From NCBI GenBank assembly GCA_022822855.1, contig JAJDYG010000020.1, positions 1 to 32,020 of the forward strand: 32,020 bases of DNA, read 5' to 3'. The notes under the pieces are model-generated. The model saw only the letters and a program-made list of their open reading frames with translations. It was not told the DNA's origin and did not search any database. The DNA comes from Dehalococcoidia bacterium. GTDB taxonomy: Bacteria > Chloroflexota > Dehalococcoidia > Bin125. This document shows, one piece after another, positions 15,686 to 22,741 of the stretch. Every line of letters begins with the position of its first letter. The first letter of the stretch is position 1. The position numbers were made by a program, and so were the translations under genes.

Positions 15686-16522
15686 CTACTCGCCGTAGAC
15701 CACTCGGTGCGCCGTCACGACCCGCACGACCACGCCCTCCGACAGATCGTCGTCGCTCTCGGGGTAGCTGTCCTGCTTCCAGTACAGCGGCGTCAGTTCG
15801 TCGAGCAGCCGGTGATCCTGGACCTCGGTCAGTGACGCGCGACCGCGCAGCTCGGTGTAGCGGTAGGGGTTGGCCTCGTCGTGGATGCTCACGGCGATGG
15901 CCGGGTTGCGACGCAGATGAAGCACCTTGAGCGTCGTCGGCGTAGTCCAGAACTCGATGTCGTCTTCACCGCCGCCCGCCGCTCGCCGATGCCAGACGAC
16001 CGACGAACGCGGCTGACCGCTCGAGCTGACTGTCGCCACATGCGCAAAGTGCGGCGGATTGAGCAGGTCACCGCCCGGCTCCGGAGGATCGAGGACGTCG
16101 CCGGGCGCGAAGTCCAGCGTGACGACTCGCTCGATCTTGACGGTCACGCCACAGCCCTCGCCGTCGCCGTCACTCTTGCCGGGATAGTCGCGGCCGATGT
16201 AGGACCGCGAAATCTCATCGACATCGTCCCAGCCGGTGCGGGCAGAGAGCGAGGCGACCCCGACGATCTCGATCATCCGGTACGGATTCTCAGCGTCGTG
16301 GACGGAGATCGCGACGCGTGGCTCGCGCTGCATGTTGAGCGACTTGCGGAATCGCTTACCGGTGCTGAAGTAGACCGACTCGACAGAGCCGTCCGGATTG
16401 ACCTGCTCGGGCCGGAACCAGACCGGCGACGACTGCGGCGAGCCGTCGCGGTTGACCGTGACCACGTGGGCGAAGTGCGGAGCGCCGCAGAGGTCGGCGA
16501 ACTCGGGCGGGACTGATGCCAT
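15686..16522 (-). CDS. Double-domain FMN split-barrel (pyridoxamine 5'-phosphate oxidase-like) protein B
   Basis: A 278-residue protein of two similar halves, each a pyridoxamine-phosphate-oxidase-like FMN split barrel. Half one has PHFAHVVTVNRDGSPQSSPVWF, KRFRKSLNMQREPRVAISVHD and YRMIEIVGVASL; half two has PHFAHVATVSSSGQPRSSVVWH, LRRNPAIAVSIHDEANPYRYTELRGRASL. Such proteins bind FMN, F420 or heme-like cofactors and reduce or oxidise small substrates; single-domain versions dimerise, and this fusion would mimic a dimer. It is the downstream copy of a tandem gene duplication with the gene ending at 16559, separated by 36 bp, and probably sits in the same transcript. Which cofactor is used is not decided by sequence alone. 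Confidence 0.82.
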   Translation of the reverse strand: MASVPPEFADLCGAPHFAHVVTVNRDGSPQSSPVWFRPEQVNPDGSVESVYFSTGKRFRKSLNMQREPRVAISVHDAENPYRMIEIVGVASLSARTGWDDVDEISRSYIGRDYPGKSDGDGEGCGVTVKIERVVTLDFAPGDVLDPPEPGGDLLNPPHFAHVATVSSSGQPRSSVVWHRRAAGGGEDDIEFWTTPTTLKVLHLRRNPAIAVSIHDEANPYRYTELRGRASLTEVQDHRLLDELTPLYWKQDSYPESDDDLSEGVVVRVVTAHRVVYGE

Positions 16523-16558
16523 GATGATCTCCGCTCAGAACGGTGGCCCGGCGCTCGC

Positions 16559-17386
16559 TTAGCCGACTCGGTGCGTCGTCTCGACACGGATGGCGACGCT
16601 GCTGCCCATCCCGCCGACATCCATCGGAAACGCGTCCAGCTTCCAGTACAGCCGGGTCAGTTCGTCGGCCATCTGGCGACCGTCGATCGGCGTGATCTGC
16701 GCCTGTCCGCGCAGCTCGGTGTAGCGGTAGGGGTCGACTTCGTCGTGAATGCTGACCGCGATCGCCGGGTTGTTGCGCAGGTGCCTCGTCTTCAGCGTCT
16801 CGGCCGAGGTCCAGAACTCGATGTCGTTCTCGCCGCCGCCGGCAGGTCGTCGGTGCCAGACCACCGACGAGCGCGGTTGGCCGGTGGAGCTGACCGTCGC
16901 CACATGCGCGAAGTGAGGCGGGCTGAGCAGGTCGGAGCCTGCCTCAGGCGCGTCGACCGAGGGCGGCTGCTCGCCATCGTTCGGCAACGTGACCCGATCG
17001 ATCTCAACCGTCACGTGCCAGCCCGCCGGGTCGTCGCCCTTGTAGGGATAGTCGGTGCCCAGGTACGTGTTGGAGATCGCGTCGAGCTCGTCCCACGAGG
17101 TGCGCGGTTCGAGCGAAGCGGTGCCAACGATTTCAAGCATCCGGTACGGCTGGTCCGCGCCGTGGATCGACAGGGCGACGCGGGGCTCGCGCTGCATGTT
17201 CAGCGTCTTGCGGTAGCGCAGCCCCGTCACGAAGAAGATCGATTCAACCGCGCCGTCGGTCGACACGCGCCCCGGCCGGATCCAGATCGGCGAAGACTGG
17301 GGCGAGCCGTCGCGATTGACGGTGACGAGATGCGCAAAGTGGGGAGCGCCGACGAGGTCGGCATGCTCGGCGGGGACAGAGGCCAT
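16559..17386 (-). CDS. Double-domain FMN split-barrel protein A
   Basis: A 275-residue paralog of the downstream gene, with the same two-half architecture: PHFAHLVTVNRDGSPQSSPIW and YRKTLNMQREPRVALSIHG in the first half, PHFAHVATVSSTGQPRSSVVWH and LRNNPAIAVSIHDEVDPYRYTELRGQAQI in the second. The halves resemble the equivalent halves of the neighbour more than each other, so the internal duplication came before the gene duplication. It follows the ThDP enzyme gene on the same strand after 193 bp of repeats. Function as a flavin- or F420-type oxidoreductase is inferred from the fold. It could supply redox chemistry for the neighbouring SDR and ThDP enzymes, but there is no direct evidence. Confidence 0.82.
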   Translation of the reverse strand: MASVPAEHADLVGAPHFAHLVTVNRDGSPQSSPIWIRPGRVSTDGAVESIFFVTGLRYRKTLNMQREPRVALSIHGADQPYRMLEIVGTASLEPRTSWDELDAISNTYLGTDYPYKGDDPAGWHVTVEIDRVTLPNDGEQPPSVDAPEAGSDLLSPPHFAHVATVSSTGQPRSSVVWHRRPAGGGENDIEFWTSAETLKTRHLRNNPAIAVSIHDEVDPYRYTELRGQAQITPIDGRQMADELTRLYWKLDAFPMDVGGMGSSVAIRVETTHRVG

Positions 17387-17407
17387 GGTTGAATCCTGTT
17401 CTTAACT

Positions 17408-17476
17408 TCTCCCCCGCGAGCCGGGGGAGCCTGCCCCGCACTTGATGCGGGGATGTCCCGGAGGGACAGAGGGGGT
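17408..17476. repeat. Intergenic hairpin repeat B with inserted 23-bp module
   Basis: A CTCCCCC...GGGGGAG hairpin starts the repeat, and GACAGAGGGGGT ends it. Between them sits a 23-bp module (17430-17452): CCTG plus the hairpin CCCCGCA-CTTGA-TGCGGGG. The same module is found at 30801-30823 at the same place in a related repeat, while copies at 23769 and 29301 lack it. Confidence 0.8.
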
Positions 17477-17481
17477 GCACT

Positions 17482-17543
17482 CAGCGGGAGCCGACCGCCC
17501 AGCGTCGATTGGGGGCGGCGCGGCTGCTCCCCCTCTCCCGCTG
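17482..17543. repeat. Long imperfect inverted repeat
   Basis: CAGCGGGAG (17482-17490) and CTCCCGCTG (17535-17543) form a 9-bp stem. The 44-nt interior has further pairing between ACCGCCC and GGGCGGC. It directly follows the B repeat, downstream of the ThDP gene, and may act as a terminator or be part of the repeat family. Confidence 0.5.
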
Positions 17544-17579
17544 GCGGAAGAGAGGAAGACAGAGTTGCGCGGCGGATTC

Positions 17580-19223
17580 CTAGCGGCTCAGCGTCGCCGA
17601 GTAACCGCCGAAGCGGGCCTGGCCCGGCATCGCGTGCTGCTCGACCTCGACGTTGACCACGGCCGGCAGACCGGATTCCATCGCTCGCTCAATCGCGGGG
17701 CCAATCTCTTCCGGCTTGGTCACGTGCTCGCCGTGACCGCCAAGCGCGACGGCGATGTCCTCGTAACGCTGGCCGTAGCCGAGCGTTCGGCCCGGCGTGT
17801 CATTGGTGCCCGCGGTCCAGCCGGCGTTGTTGGAGATCACGATCGTGCCCGGCAGGTTGTGCCGGACCATCGTGTCAATCTCCTGCACGTTCATCAGGAA
17901 CGAGCCGTCGCCGACGAACCCGATCACCTGTCGCTCCGGCGCGGCGGCCTTGGCCCCGAGCACATACGGCAGACCCACGCCCATGCAGCCGTTGGGGCCC
18001 GGGTTGAGCCGGCCGCCCTCGGCGTAGGACGGAATGTACTGGCGAGCGAAGGCCAGCGTGGCGTTGCCGTCGACGCAGACGATCGCGTCGCGGTCCATGC
18101 GCTGCACGACCTCGTCGGCCAGGCGCAGCGGGTGAATCGGAATGTCCGAAGAGTGCGCCTGTTCGAGCGACTGCTGCCGGCGGTTGTCGTCCGACTCGCG
18201 CAGCTCGGCAACCCAGTCGGTCGGACCGCTCAGGCCCGCTTCCTTCGCAGCCGCCGTCAATGCAACCAGCGCCCGCTTGGCGTCAGCGACCATGCCGACG
18301 GTCGCTTCCTTGTTGTGGCCGATCTCGGTCGGGTCGGTGTCGACGTGGATCACCTTTAGGTCGGGCGACCAGCGCGGCGGCAGGCCGGAGCCGACGACGA
18401 AGTTGAGCCGCGTGCCGACCACCAGCGCAACGTCCGCCTCGCGGAACGCCTTCGAGCGCGCGGCGATAAAGCACAGGTCGTGGTCTTCGGGGACGACGCC
18501 GCGACCCTGAGGTGTGGTGTAGAACGGGATCCCCGATGTCTCGACAAACTCCCGCAGCTCCGCAGAAGCGTCCGACCAGAAGATGCCGGTGCCGGTCAGG
18601 ATGATCGGCCGCTCGGCCTTGGACAGCAGCTCGATCGCTTCCTTCACCTGGTCGGGATCCGCGCCGGGACGCGAACGCGCCGCCGCAGCGTCGGGGAACC
18701 AGACCGTCTCATCGTCCGACTGCTGATAGAGCGTGTCGCCGGGCAGATCGAGGTAGGTCGGACCGGGCTTGGGTCCCTGCGCCTCGCGGTAAGCGAGATT
18801 GAAGAACTCAGGCATCCGAGCCGAATGCGTCACGCGGCTGGCCCAGCGAGTCACCGGCACCGCCATCGCGAGCTGGTCGTACTCCTGGAAGTCGTCGCGT
18901 TCGAACGACGAAAACGCCGCCGCGCCGCCCAGGGCCACCATCGGCACGCCGTCGAGGTAGGCGTTGGCGACTCCGGTCAGCAGGTTGGTCGTCGCCGGTC
19001 CGGACGCCGCCATGCAGACGCCGGGCAGGCGCTTGACGCGGGCATAGCCGTGCGCGGCCATCGCCGCGCCCTGCTCGTGCCGGCAGTCGATTGTGCGGAT
19101 GCCGTGCTCCGCGGCGAATCCGGCTGCCTCGATGATCGGTCCGCCCATGATGTAGAAGAGGTCCTCGACCCCCTCGTTCACCATCTGTCGGGCAAGAAGT
19201 TCAGCGCCCATCTGCTCTGGCAT
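17580..19223 (-). CDS. Thiamine diphosphate-dependent enzyme, acetolactate synthase-like
   Basis: A 547-residue enzyme with the three-domain layout of the acetolactate synthase / benzoylformate decarboxylase superfamily. The cofactor-activating Glu50 lies in CRHEQGAAMAAHGYAR. A middle Rossmann-like domain follows (about residues 190-330), and the C-terminal domain carries the ThDP motif GDGSF with NN about 28 residues later (VISNN). These enzymes join or cleave 2-oxo acids or acyl-CoA via a ThDP carbanion. Candidates include acetolactate synthase, 2-hydroxyacyl-CoA lyase and oxalyl-CoA decarboxylase; sequence reading alone does not decide. AAAGGA precedes the ATG. It lies downstream of the ABM gene, across a B-type repeat. 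A dedicated small regulatory subunit (ilvN) is absent nearby, which favours a catabolic role. Confidence 0.85.
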   Translation of the reverse strand: MPEQMGAELLARQMVNEGVEDLFYIMGGPIIEAAGFAAEHGIRTIDCRHEQGAAMAAHGYARVKRLPGVCMAASGPATTNLLTGVANAYLDGVPMVALGGAAAFSSFERDDFQEYDQLAMAVPVTRWASRVTHSARMPEFFNLAYREAQGPKPGPTYLDLPGDTLYQQSDDETVWFPDAAAARSRPGADPDQVKEAIELLSKAERPIILTGTGIFWSDASAELREFVETSGIPFYTTPQGRGVVPEDHDLCFIAARSKAFREADVALVVGTRLNFVVGSGLPPRWSPDLKVIHVDTDPTEIGHNKEATVGMVADAKRALVALTAAAKEAGLSGPTDWVAELRESDDNRRQQSLEQAHSSDIPIHPLRLADEVVQRMDRDAIVCVDGNATLAFARQYIPSYAEGGRLNPGPNGCMGVGLPYVLGAKAAAPERQVIGFVGDGSFLMNVQEIDTMVRHNLPGTIVISNNAGWTAGTNDTPGRTLGYGQRYEDIAVALGGHGEHVTKPEEIGPAIERAMESGLPAVVNVEVEQHAMPGQARFGGYSATLSR

Positions 19224-19249
19224 GTCGTGGTCCTTTCCAAAACTCCCCG

Positions 19250-19292
19250 CTCCCCCTCACAGTGGGAGCTGCCGCAGGCTGAGGGGGTCCCC
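19250..19292. repeat. Intergenic hairpin repeat B, divergent copy
   Basis: A CTCCCCCTCAC...GTGGGAG hairpin is followed by CTGCCGCAGGCTGAGGGGGT, the conserved right end of the B repeat family. It lies between the ABM gene and the ThDP enzyme gene and carries no inserted module. Confidence 0.65.
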
Positions 19293-19321
19293 TGCCGTGC
19301 GGCTCCAATGCTGGTCGGCGA

Positions 19322-19612
19322 CTAGTCGGGAACCTCGTAGCGGTGAAGCACCGGTCGCCCCGTCGTGAACTCGCGGATCCCGGCCATGCCGGCCATCGCC
19401 TCCGATGTGCCGTGCGCGGTCAGATCTTCCTCGGTCGCCCAGTTCTCGAACAGCAGGTACCTCGTGTCGTCCTCGACCGAGCGGAACAGGTCGTAGTTGT
19501 TGCAGCCCGCGTCTTCCGCCTTGACCTTGGCCGTGGCCCCGGCCATGAAGGCCTCAAACGCGTCGTTCTGGCCCTCGCCGATAGTGAACTCCACCGTCAG
19601 CCCAATTGCCAT
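19322..19612 (-). CDS. Antibiotic biosynthesis monooxygenase (ABM)-domain protein
   Basis: A 96-residue ABM/YgiN-type protein with the dimeric ferredoxin-like fold: IGLTVEFTIGEGQNDAFEAFM, AGCNNYDLFRSVEDDTRYLLFENWATEEDLTAH and a C-terminal strand. ABM proteins are cofactor-free monooxygenases acting on quinols or polycyclic phenols, or scavengers of reactive electrophiles. I prefer the ATG at 19612 to the one at 19624, because the first codons of the longer frame supply GGAG 6 nt before it. It starts a minus-strand run with the ThDP enzyme and diverges from SDR 1, suggesting shared control. A TAACAT hexamer (minus strand, 19682-19687) is a candidate -10 box. Confidence 0.85.
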   Translation of the reverse strand: MAIGLTVEFTIGEGQNDAFEAFMAGATAKVKAEDAGCNNYDLFRSVEDDTRYLLFENWATEEDLTAHGTSEAMAGMAGIREFTTGRPVLHRYEVPD

Positions 19613-19681
19613 ATTCAGCTCCATTCAGCTTGTTGCACGGAGCGGCAGACGCCGCATCCGGGATGGACGTGTTCGGGCAAC

Positions 19682-19735
19682 ATGTTAGCGCTCGCCTCGC
19701 CTGGAGCGCTCCGGAACACGACGTACACTGCCGGA
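19682..19735. promoter_or_regulatory. Divergent promoter region with two AGCGCTC sites
   Basis: AGCGCTC occurs at 19687-19693 and 19705-19711, 18 bp apart, the second inside the perfect palindrome GGAGCGCTCC (19703-19712). TACACT (19724-19729) lies 6 nt before the SDR 1 ATG, and TAACAT on the minus strand (19682-19687) faces the ABM gene. The sites could bind one regulator of both units. Confidence 0.45.
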
Positions 19736-20560
19736 ATGCTGGAATCGCTGCGCATGGACGGCAAACGGGTCATCGTCACCGGCGCCGGACGCGGGCTGGG
19801 CCGACAGATGGCGCTGCATCTCGCCGACGCCGGTGCAGACATCGTCTGCGCCGCGCGAACGAAGTCGCAGATTCAGGCAGTGGCCGAGGAAATCGAGGCC
19901 AAGGGCCGCCAGACCCTGGTCATTCCAACCGACGTCAGCGATTCATCGCAGGTCGACGCGATGGTCCAGCAGACCATCGACGAATGGGGCGGGTTCGAGG
20001 TCATGATCGCCAACGCCGGCGGCGGCGGGGCTGCCTCGCTCAAACACGTGACCGAGGTCTCCGACGCCGACTGGCGCGATACGGTCGATCTGAATTTCTC
20101 CAGCGCCTTCTACTGCGCTCGCGCCGCGGCGCGCCATTTTCAAGCCGAGTCCAAGCCGGGCAACATCATCACCGTCGCTTCCGGCACGGCGCTGCGCGGC
20201 GACGCGAGACTGTTCGTCTACGGCGCAGCCAAGGCGGGCGTGATCACACTGACCCAGGCCCTCGCGACACAGCTCGCCCGGGAGCGGATCCGAGTGAACT
20301 GCATCGTGCCTGGCTTCGTCGCCCAGAAGACGCTCGAGAGCAGCGACGAGATCGAGCGAGCGCGAAACCAGGGCTCGAGGATTCCAGCCGGCAGGATCGG
20401 CGAGGCGTGGGAGCTGGGACCGCTGGCGGTCTACCTCGCCTCCGACGCCTCGGCCTACATGACCGGCGAGGCGATGATCATTGACGGCGGCGGACTGGCC
20501 GGCGGGCTCGCCCCCACCGGCTGGGATGTCCAGTCGGGAATCGGCGGCGTGCCCTCATGA
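19736..20560 (+). CDS. Short-chain dehydrogenase/reductase 1 (canonical)
   Basis: A 274-residue classical SDR: cofactor motif TGAGRGLG (15-22), NAGGG (93-97), Asn120, Ser149, Tyr162 and Lys166 (YGAAK), so the full catalytic tetrad is present. It should reduce or oxidise a carbonyl/alcohol group with NAD(P)(H). The Arg41 after strand 2 would suit NADP, but that is only suggestive. The C terminus extends past DGGG with APTGWD, a feature shared with SDR 3. The ATG at 19736 has no ribosome site but a TACACT hexamer 6 nt upstream, suggesting a leaderless message. Its stop overlaps the start of SDR 2 by 4 bp, so the two are co-translated. Confidence 0.92.
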   Translation: MLESLRMDGKRVIVTGAGRGLGRQMALHLADAGADIVCAARTKSQIQAVAEEIEAKGRQTLVIPTDVSDSSQVDAMVQQTIDEWGGFEVMIANAGGGGAASLKHVTEVSDADWRDTVDLNFSSAFYCARAAARHFQAESKPGNIITVASGTALRGDARLFVYGAAKAGVITLTQALATQLARERIRVNCIVPGFVAQKTLESSDEIERARNQGSRIPAGRIGEAWELGPLAVYLASDASAYMTGEAMIIDGGGLAGGLAPTGWDVQSGIGGVPS

Positions 20561-21351
20561 CCCAGCAGAATCCCGTCCCTCCGCCCGACGTAGGCGAGGA
20601 CAGGCTCCAGGGTTTCGATCTCAACGGACGCCGCGCAATCGTCTACGGCGCGGAGAAACCGGTCGCGACAGCAATCGTGCAAGGACTGCGCGAGGCCGGC
20701 GCCGCGGTCGGCGTGACCAGCGCGAACACCGACGGCACCTCGCTCTTCCGGCTGAAGAAAGCGGCCGACGGCGGACCGAACGAGTCGGTGGACCTGTCCA
20801 ACGGCACCAACATCCAGGTCGCGACCCGCAAGATCAGCAAGGAACTGGGCGGCGTCGATGTCGCGATCGTCGCGCCCAACCTTTATCACGCCGCGCCAAT
20901 CCGCAAGACCCTCGATGCCGACATCCAGCGGGTGCTGATGGGCAACCTGGGCGGGACCTACGCCGCCTTCCGCAGCGCCGCGCGCGAGTTTCGCGGCCGA
21001 CCGGGACGGCTGATCGCCGTGCTCGACGCTTCTGCCGTGCGCGGCCTGACCAATCTCAGCATCTACAGCGCCGCGCAATCGGGCGTCATCGGTCTGGTTC
21101 GCGCCCTCAGTCAGGAACTGGCGCCGACGGGCACGACCGTCAACGCCATCGTCGTCGGCTGGACCGACTCCACGCCCGGTCGAGGGCCGTCATCCGAAGA
21201 AGAGAACCTGCTCCTGCGATTCATCCCGATGCGGAGATTTGGCCAGGCAGCCGAGGCGGCGCCGCTGGCGGTCTACCTCGCCTCAGAAGCAAGCGGCTAC
21301 ATCACCGGTCAGACCATCCAGGTCGACGGCGGAGTACTCAAGCACCTCTAG
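20557..21351 (+). CDS. Short-chain dehydrogenase-like protein 2 (degraded catalytic site)
   Basis: A 264-residue SDR-fold protein overlapping SDR 1 by ATGA. The fold is clear (YSAAQSGVIGLVRALSQELAPTGTTVNAI; YLASEASGYITGQTIQVDGG), but key residues are lost. The glycine-rich loop reads YGAEKPVA rather than TGxxxGxG, the catalytic Ser position is Asp157, and the Lys of YxxxK is Gln174; Tyr170 remains. It should not bind NAD(P) or catalyse normally. A structural subunit in a heteromer with SDR 1 is likely. BbsC/BbsD of anaerobic toluene degradation is a known example of an SDR heterotetramer with an inactive subunit. Confidence 0.88.
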   Translation: MTQQNPVPPPDVGEDRLQGFDLNGRRAIVYGAEKPVATAIVQGLREAGAAVGVTSANTDGTSLFRLKKAADGGPNESVDLSNGTNIQVATRKISKELGGVDVAIVAPNLYHAAPIRKTLDADIQRVLMGNLGGTYAAFRSAAREFRGRPGRLIAVLDASAVRGLTNLSIYSAAQSGVIGLVRALSQELAPTGTTVNAIVVGWTDSTPGRGPSSEEENLLLRFIPMRRFGQAAEAAPLAVYLASEASGYITGQTIQVDGGVLKHL

Positions 21352-21489
21352 GGGCGCAAGCCTATCGACTATTCGTTGACACCCACGCCCGTTATCAACA
21401 GATGATCTGTATCTATGCGTATATGATTCAATGGAGAACGGAACGAGCGCAACCATGCGTTACAAGTCAATCCAAGCAAAGGATAGGCA
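21352..21489 (+). promoter_or_regulatory. AT-rich leader of the Fic gene
   Basis: This 138-bp gap is clearly richer in A and T than its surroundings. TTGACA at 21376-21381 is a perfect -35 hexamer, but no matching -10 box at 16-18 bp stands out. AAGGA lies 6 nt before the ATG at 21490. The composition hints that the Fic gene arrived separately from its neighbours. Confidence 0.4.
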
Positions 21490-22695
21490 ATGAGGGGCCG
21501 ATTGGAGCGTCGCACATGGCGTCACGATCCGACCGTCTACGCCACTCCGAGGCTGCGACGAGCTTGTTCCTATGACGTGTTCTTTCCCGATCCCCTCGGT
21601 GACGAGGTGTTCGACCTCCCGGCGGATGTCGCGGCTGTCATGTCTGAGGCCGAGCGTGAGGTACTCGAACTCAATCACCTGGCGGATCCGGCGCTGAAGT
21701 CTCTATCCCGCCTGCTCTTGCGCACGGAATCGATCGCGTCTTCCAAAGTCGAGGGGATGCACGCCGATATCCGTTCGGTCGCCAGGGCAGAAGCGAGACG
21801 CAGCCTTGGTCGCAGCATCTCGCGGCAGGTCGCCGAGATCATCGCCAACATCGACGCGATGCAGAAAGGCGTGGATCAGGTCGCGACGAGTGATCTGCTG
21901 ACTCCCCAGGAGCTGTGTGAGATTCACGAAGCTCTGATGTCCCAAGGGATCATCCCACTCAATCCCGGCAAGATCCGAGATCGGCAGAACTGGATTGGCG
22001 GCAACGACACGAACCCCTGCGGCGCTGCCTATGTCCCTCCGCCTCCGGAAGAGGTACCAGCGCTCATGGAAGATCTCGGCGCGTTCTGCAACTCCGACTT
22101 GCACCCGCCGCTTGTTCAAGCAGCGATCGCTCACGCCCAATTCGAGACGATTCACCCGTTCGACGACGGCAACGGACGAACCGGCAGAGCATTGCTTCAG
22201 GTGTTGCTCAGGCGGCGCGGACTCGCGCCTGAGTTTGTGCCGCCGGTCAGCATCGTCTTCCATAAGCGGCGCGACTCCTACATTCGCGGTCTGACTGACT
22301 TCCGTGACGGACGAGTAGGCGATTGGCTGCTGCTGTTCGGAGAAGCGATGGCGCAGGCAGCTCAGCTGGCGTTGAGCTACCGCCATCTCGTCAGCGACTT
22401 GCAGGAGTTCTGGCGTGAACGAGTGCGCGAGTCCGGCAATCCGCGCTCGGATGCAGCGGCCTGGTCAGTGATCGATGCGCTGCCGGCCTTTCCGGCCGTG
22501 ACTGTCGCTGCCGCCGCCGATGCGATCGGCCGCTCCGAACAGAATGTGCGCAACGCGTTCGAGCAACTGGAAGATGCCGGCGTGCTGAGCAGGATCGGGA
22601 GTTCGCGACGCTATCGAGTATGGGAGCCGCGAGGCCTGCTAGACCTGATCAGCGAACTCGAAAACGGCATGCTACCTCGGGCCGAATCCGATTGA
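21490..22695 (+). CDS. Fic family protein (AMPylase-type), self-inhibited class
   Basis: A 401-residue Fic protein. The active-site motif HPFDDGNGRTGR starts at His222 and is intact, so transfer of AMP from ATP to a hydroxyl side chain of a target is expected. An N-terminal inhibitory motif S84-SKV-E88-G89 fits (S/T)xxxE(G/N), the class II arrangement in which the enzyme blocks its own ATP site. The C-terminal 80 residues read as a winged helix (VAAAADAIGRSEQNVRNAFEQLEDAGVLSRIG), likely for DNA or target binding. No separate antitoxin gene lies beside it, consistent with self-inhibition. It stands between two SDR pairs without evident link to them, and the AT-rich upstream region suggests transfer. 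Confidence 0.9.
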   Translation: MRGRLERRTWRHDPTVYATPRLRRACSYDVFFPDPLGDEVFDLPADVAAVMSEAEREVLELNHLADPALKSLSRLLLRTESIASSKVEGMHADIRSVARAEARRSLGRSISRQVAEIIANIDAMQKGVDQVATSDLLTPQELCEIHEALMSQGIIPLNPGKIRDRQNWIGGNDTNPCGAAYVPPPPEEVPALMEDLGAFCNSDLHPPLVQAAIAHAQFETIHPFDDGNGRTGRALLQVLLRRRGLAPEFVPPVSIVFHKRRDSYIRGLTDFRDGRVGDWLLLFGEAMAQAAQLALSYRHLVSDLQEFWRERVRESGNPRSDAAAWSVIDALPAFPAVTVAAAADAIGRSEQNVRNAFEQLEDAGVLSRIGSSRRYRVWEPRGLLDLISELENGMLPRAESD

Positions 22696-22700
22696 TCACC

Positions 22701-22719
22701 TAGAATGCCTCCACATTCT
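22701..22719 (+). promoter_or_regulatory. Candidate -10 box within an inverted repeat, before the hydratase-like gene
   Basis: TAGAAT (22701-22706) is a good -10 hexamer 35 nt before the ATG at 22742. AGAATG (22702-22707) and CATTCT (22714-22719) form an inverted repeat overlapping it, so a repressor site or a short hairpin is possible. AAGGAG at 22729-22734 is a strong ribosome site. Confidence 0.45.
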
Positions 22720-22741
22720 GGCTCGCGTAAGGAGCACCTCC

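Noticed and set aside
21490..22695. Fic toxin with a separate antitoxin
   Set aside because: No small antitoxin gene lies beside it, and the inhibitory motif is within the protein.
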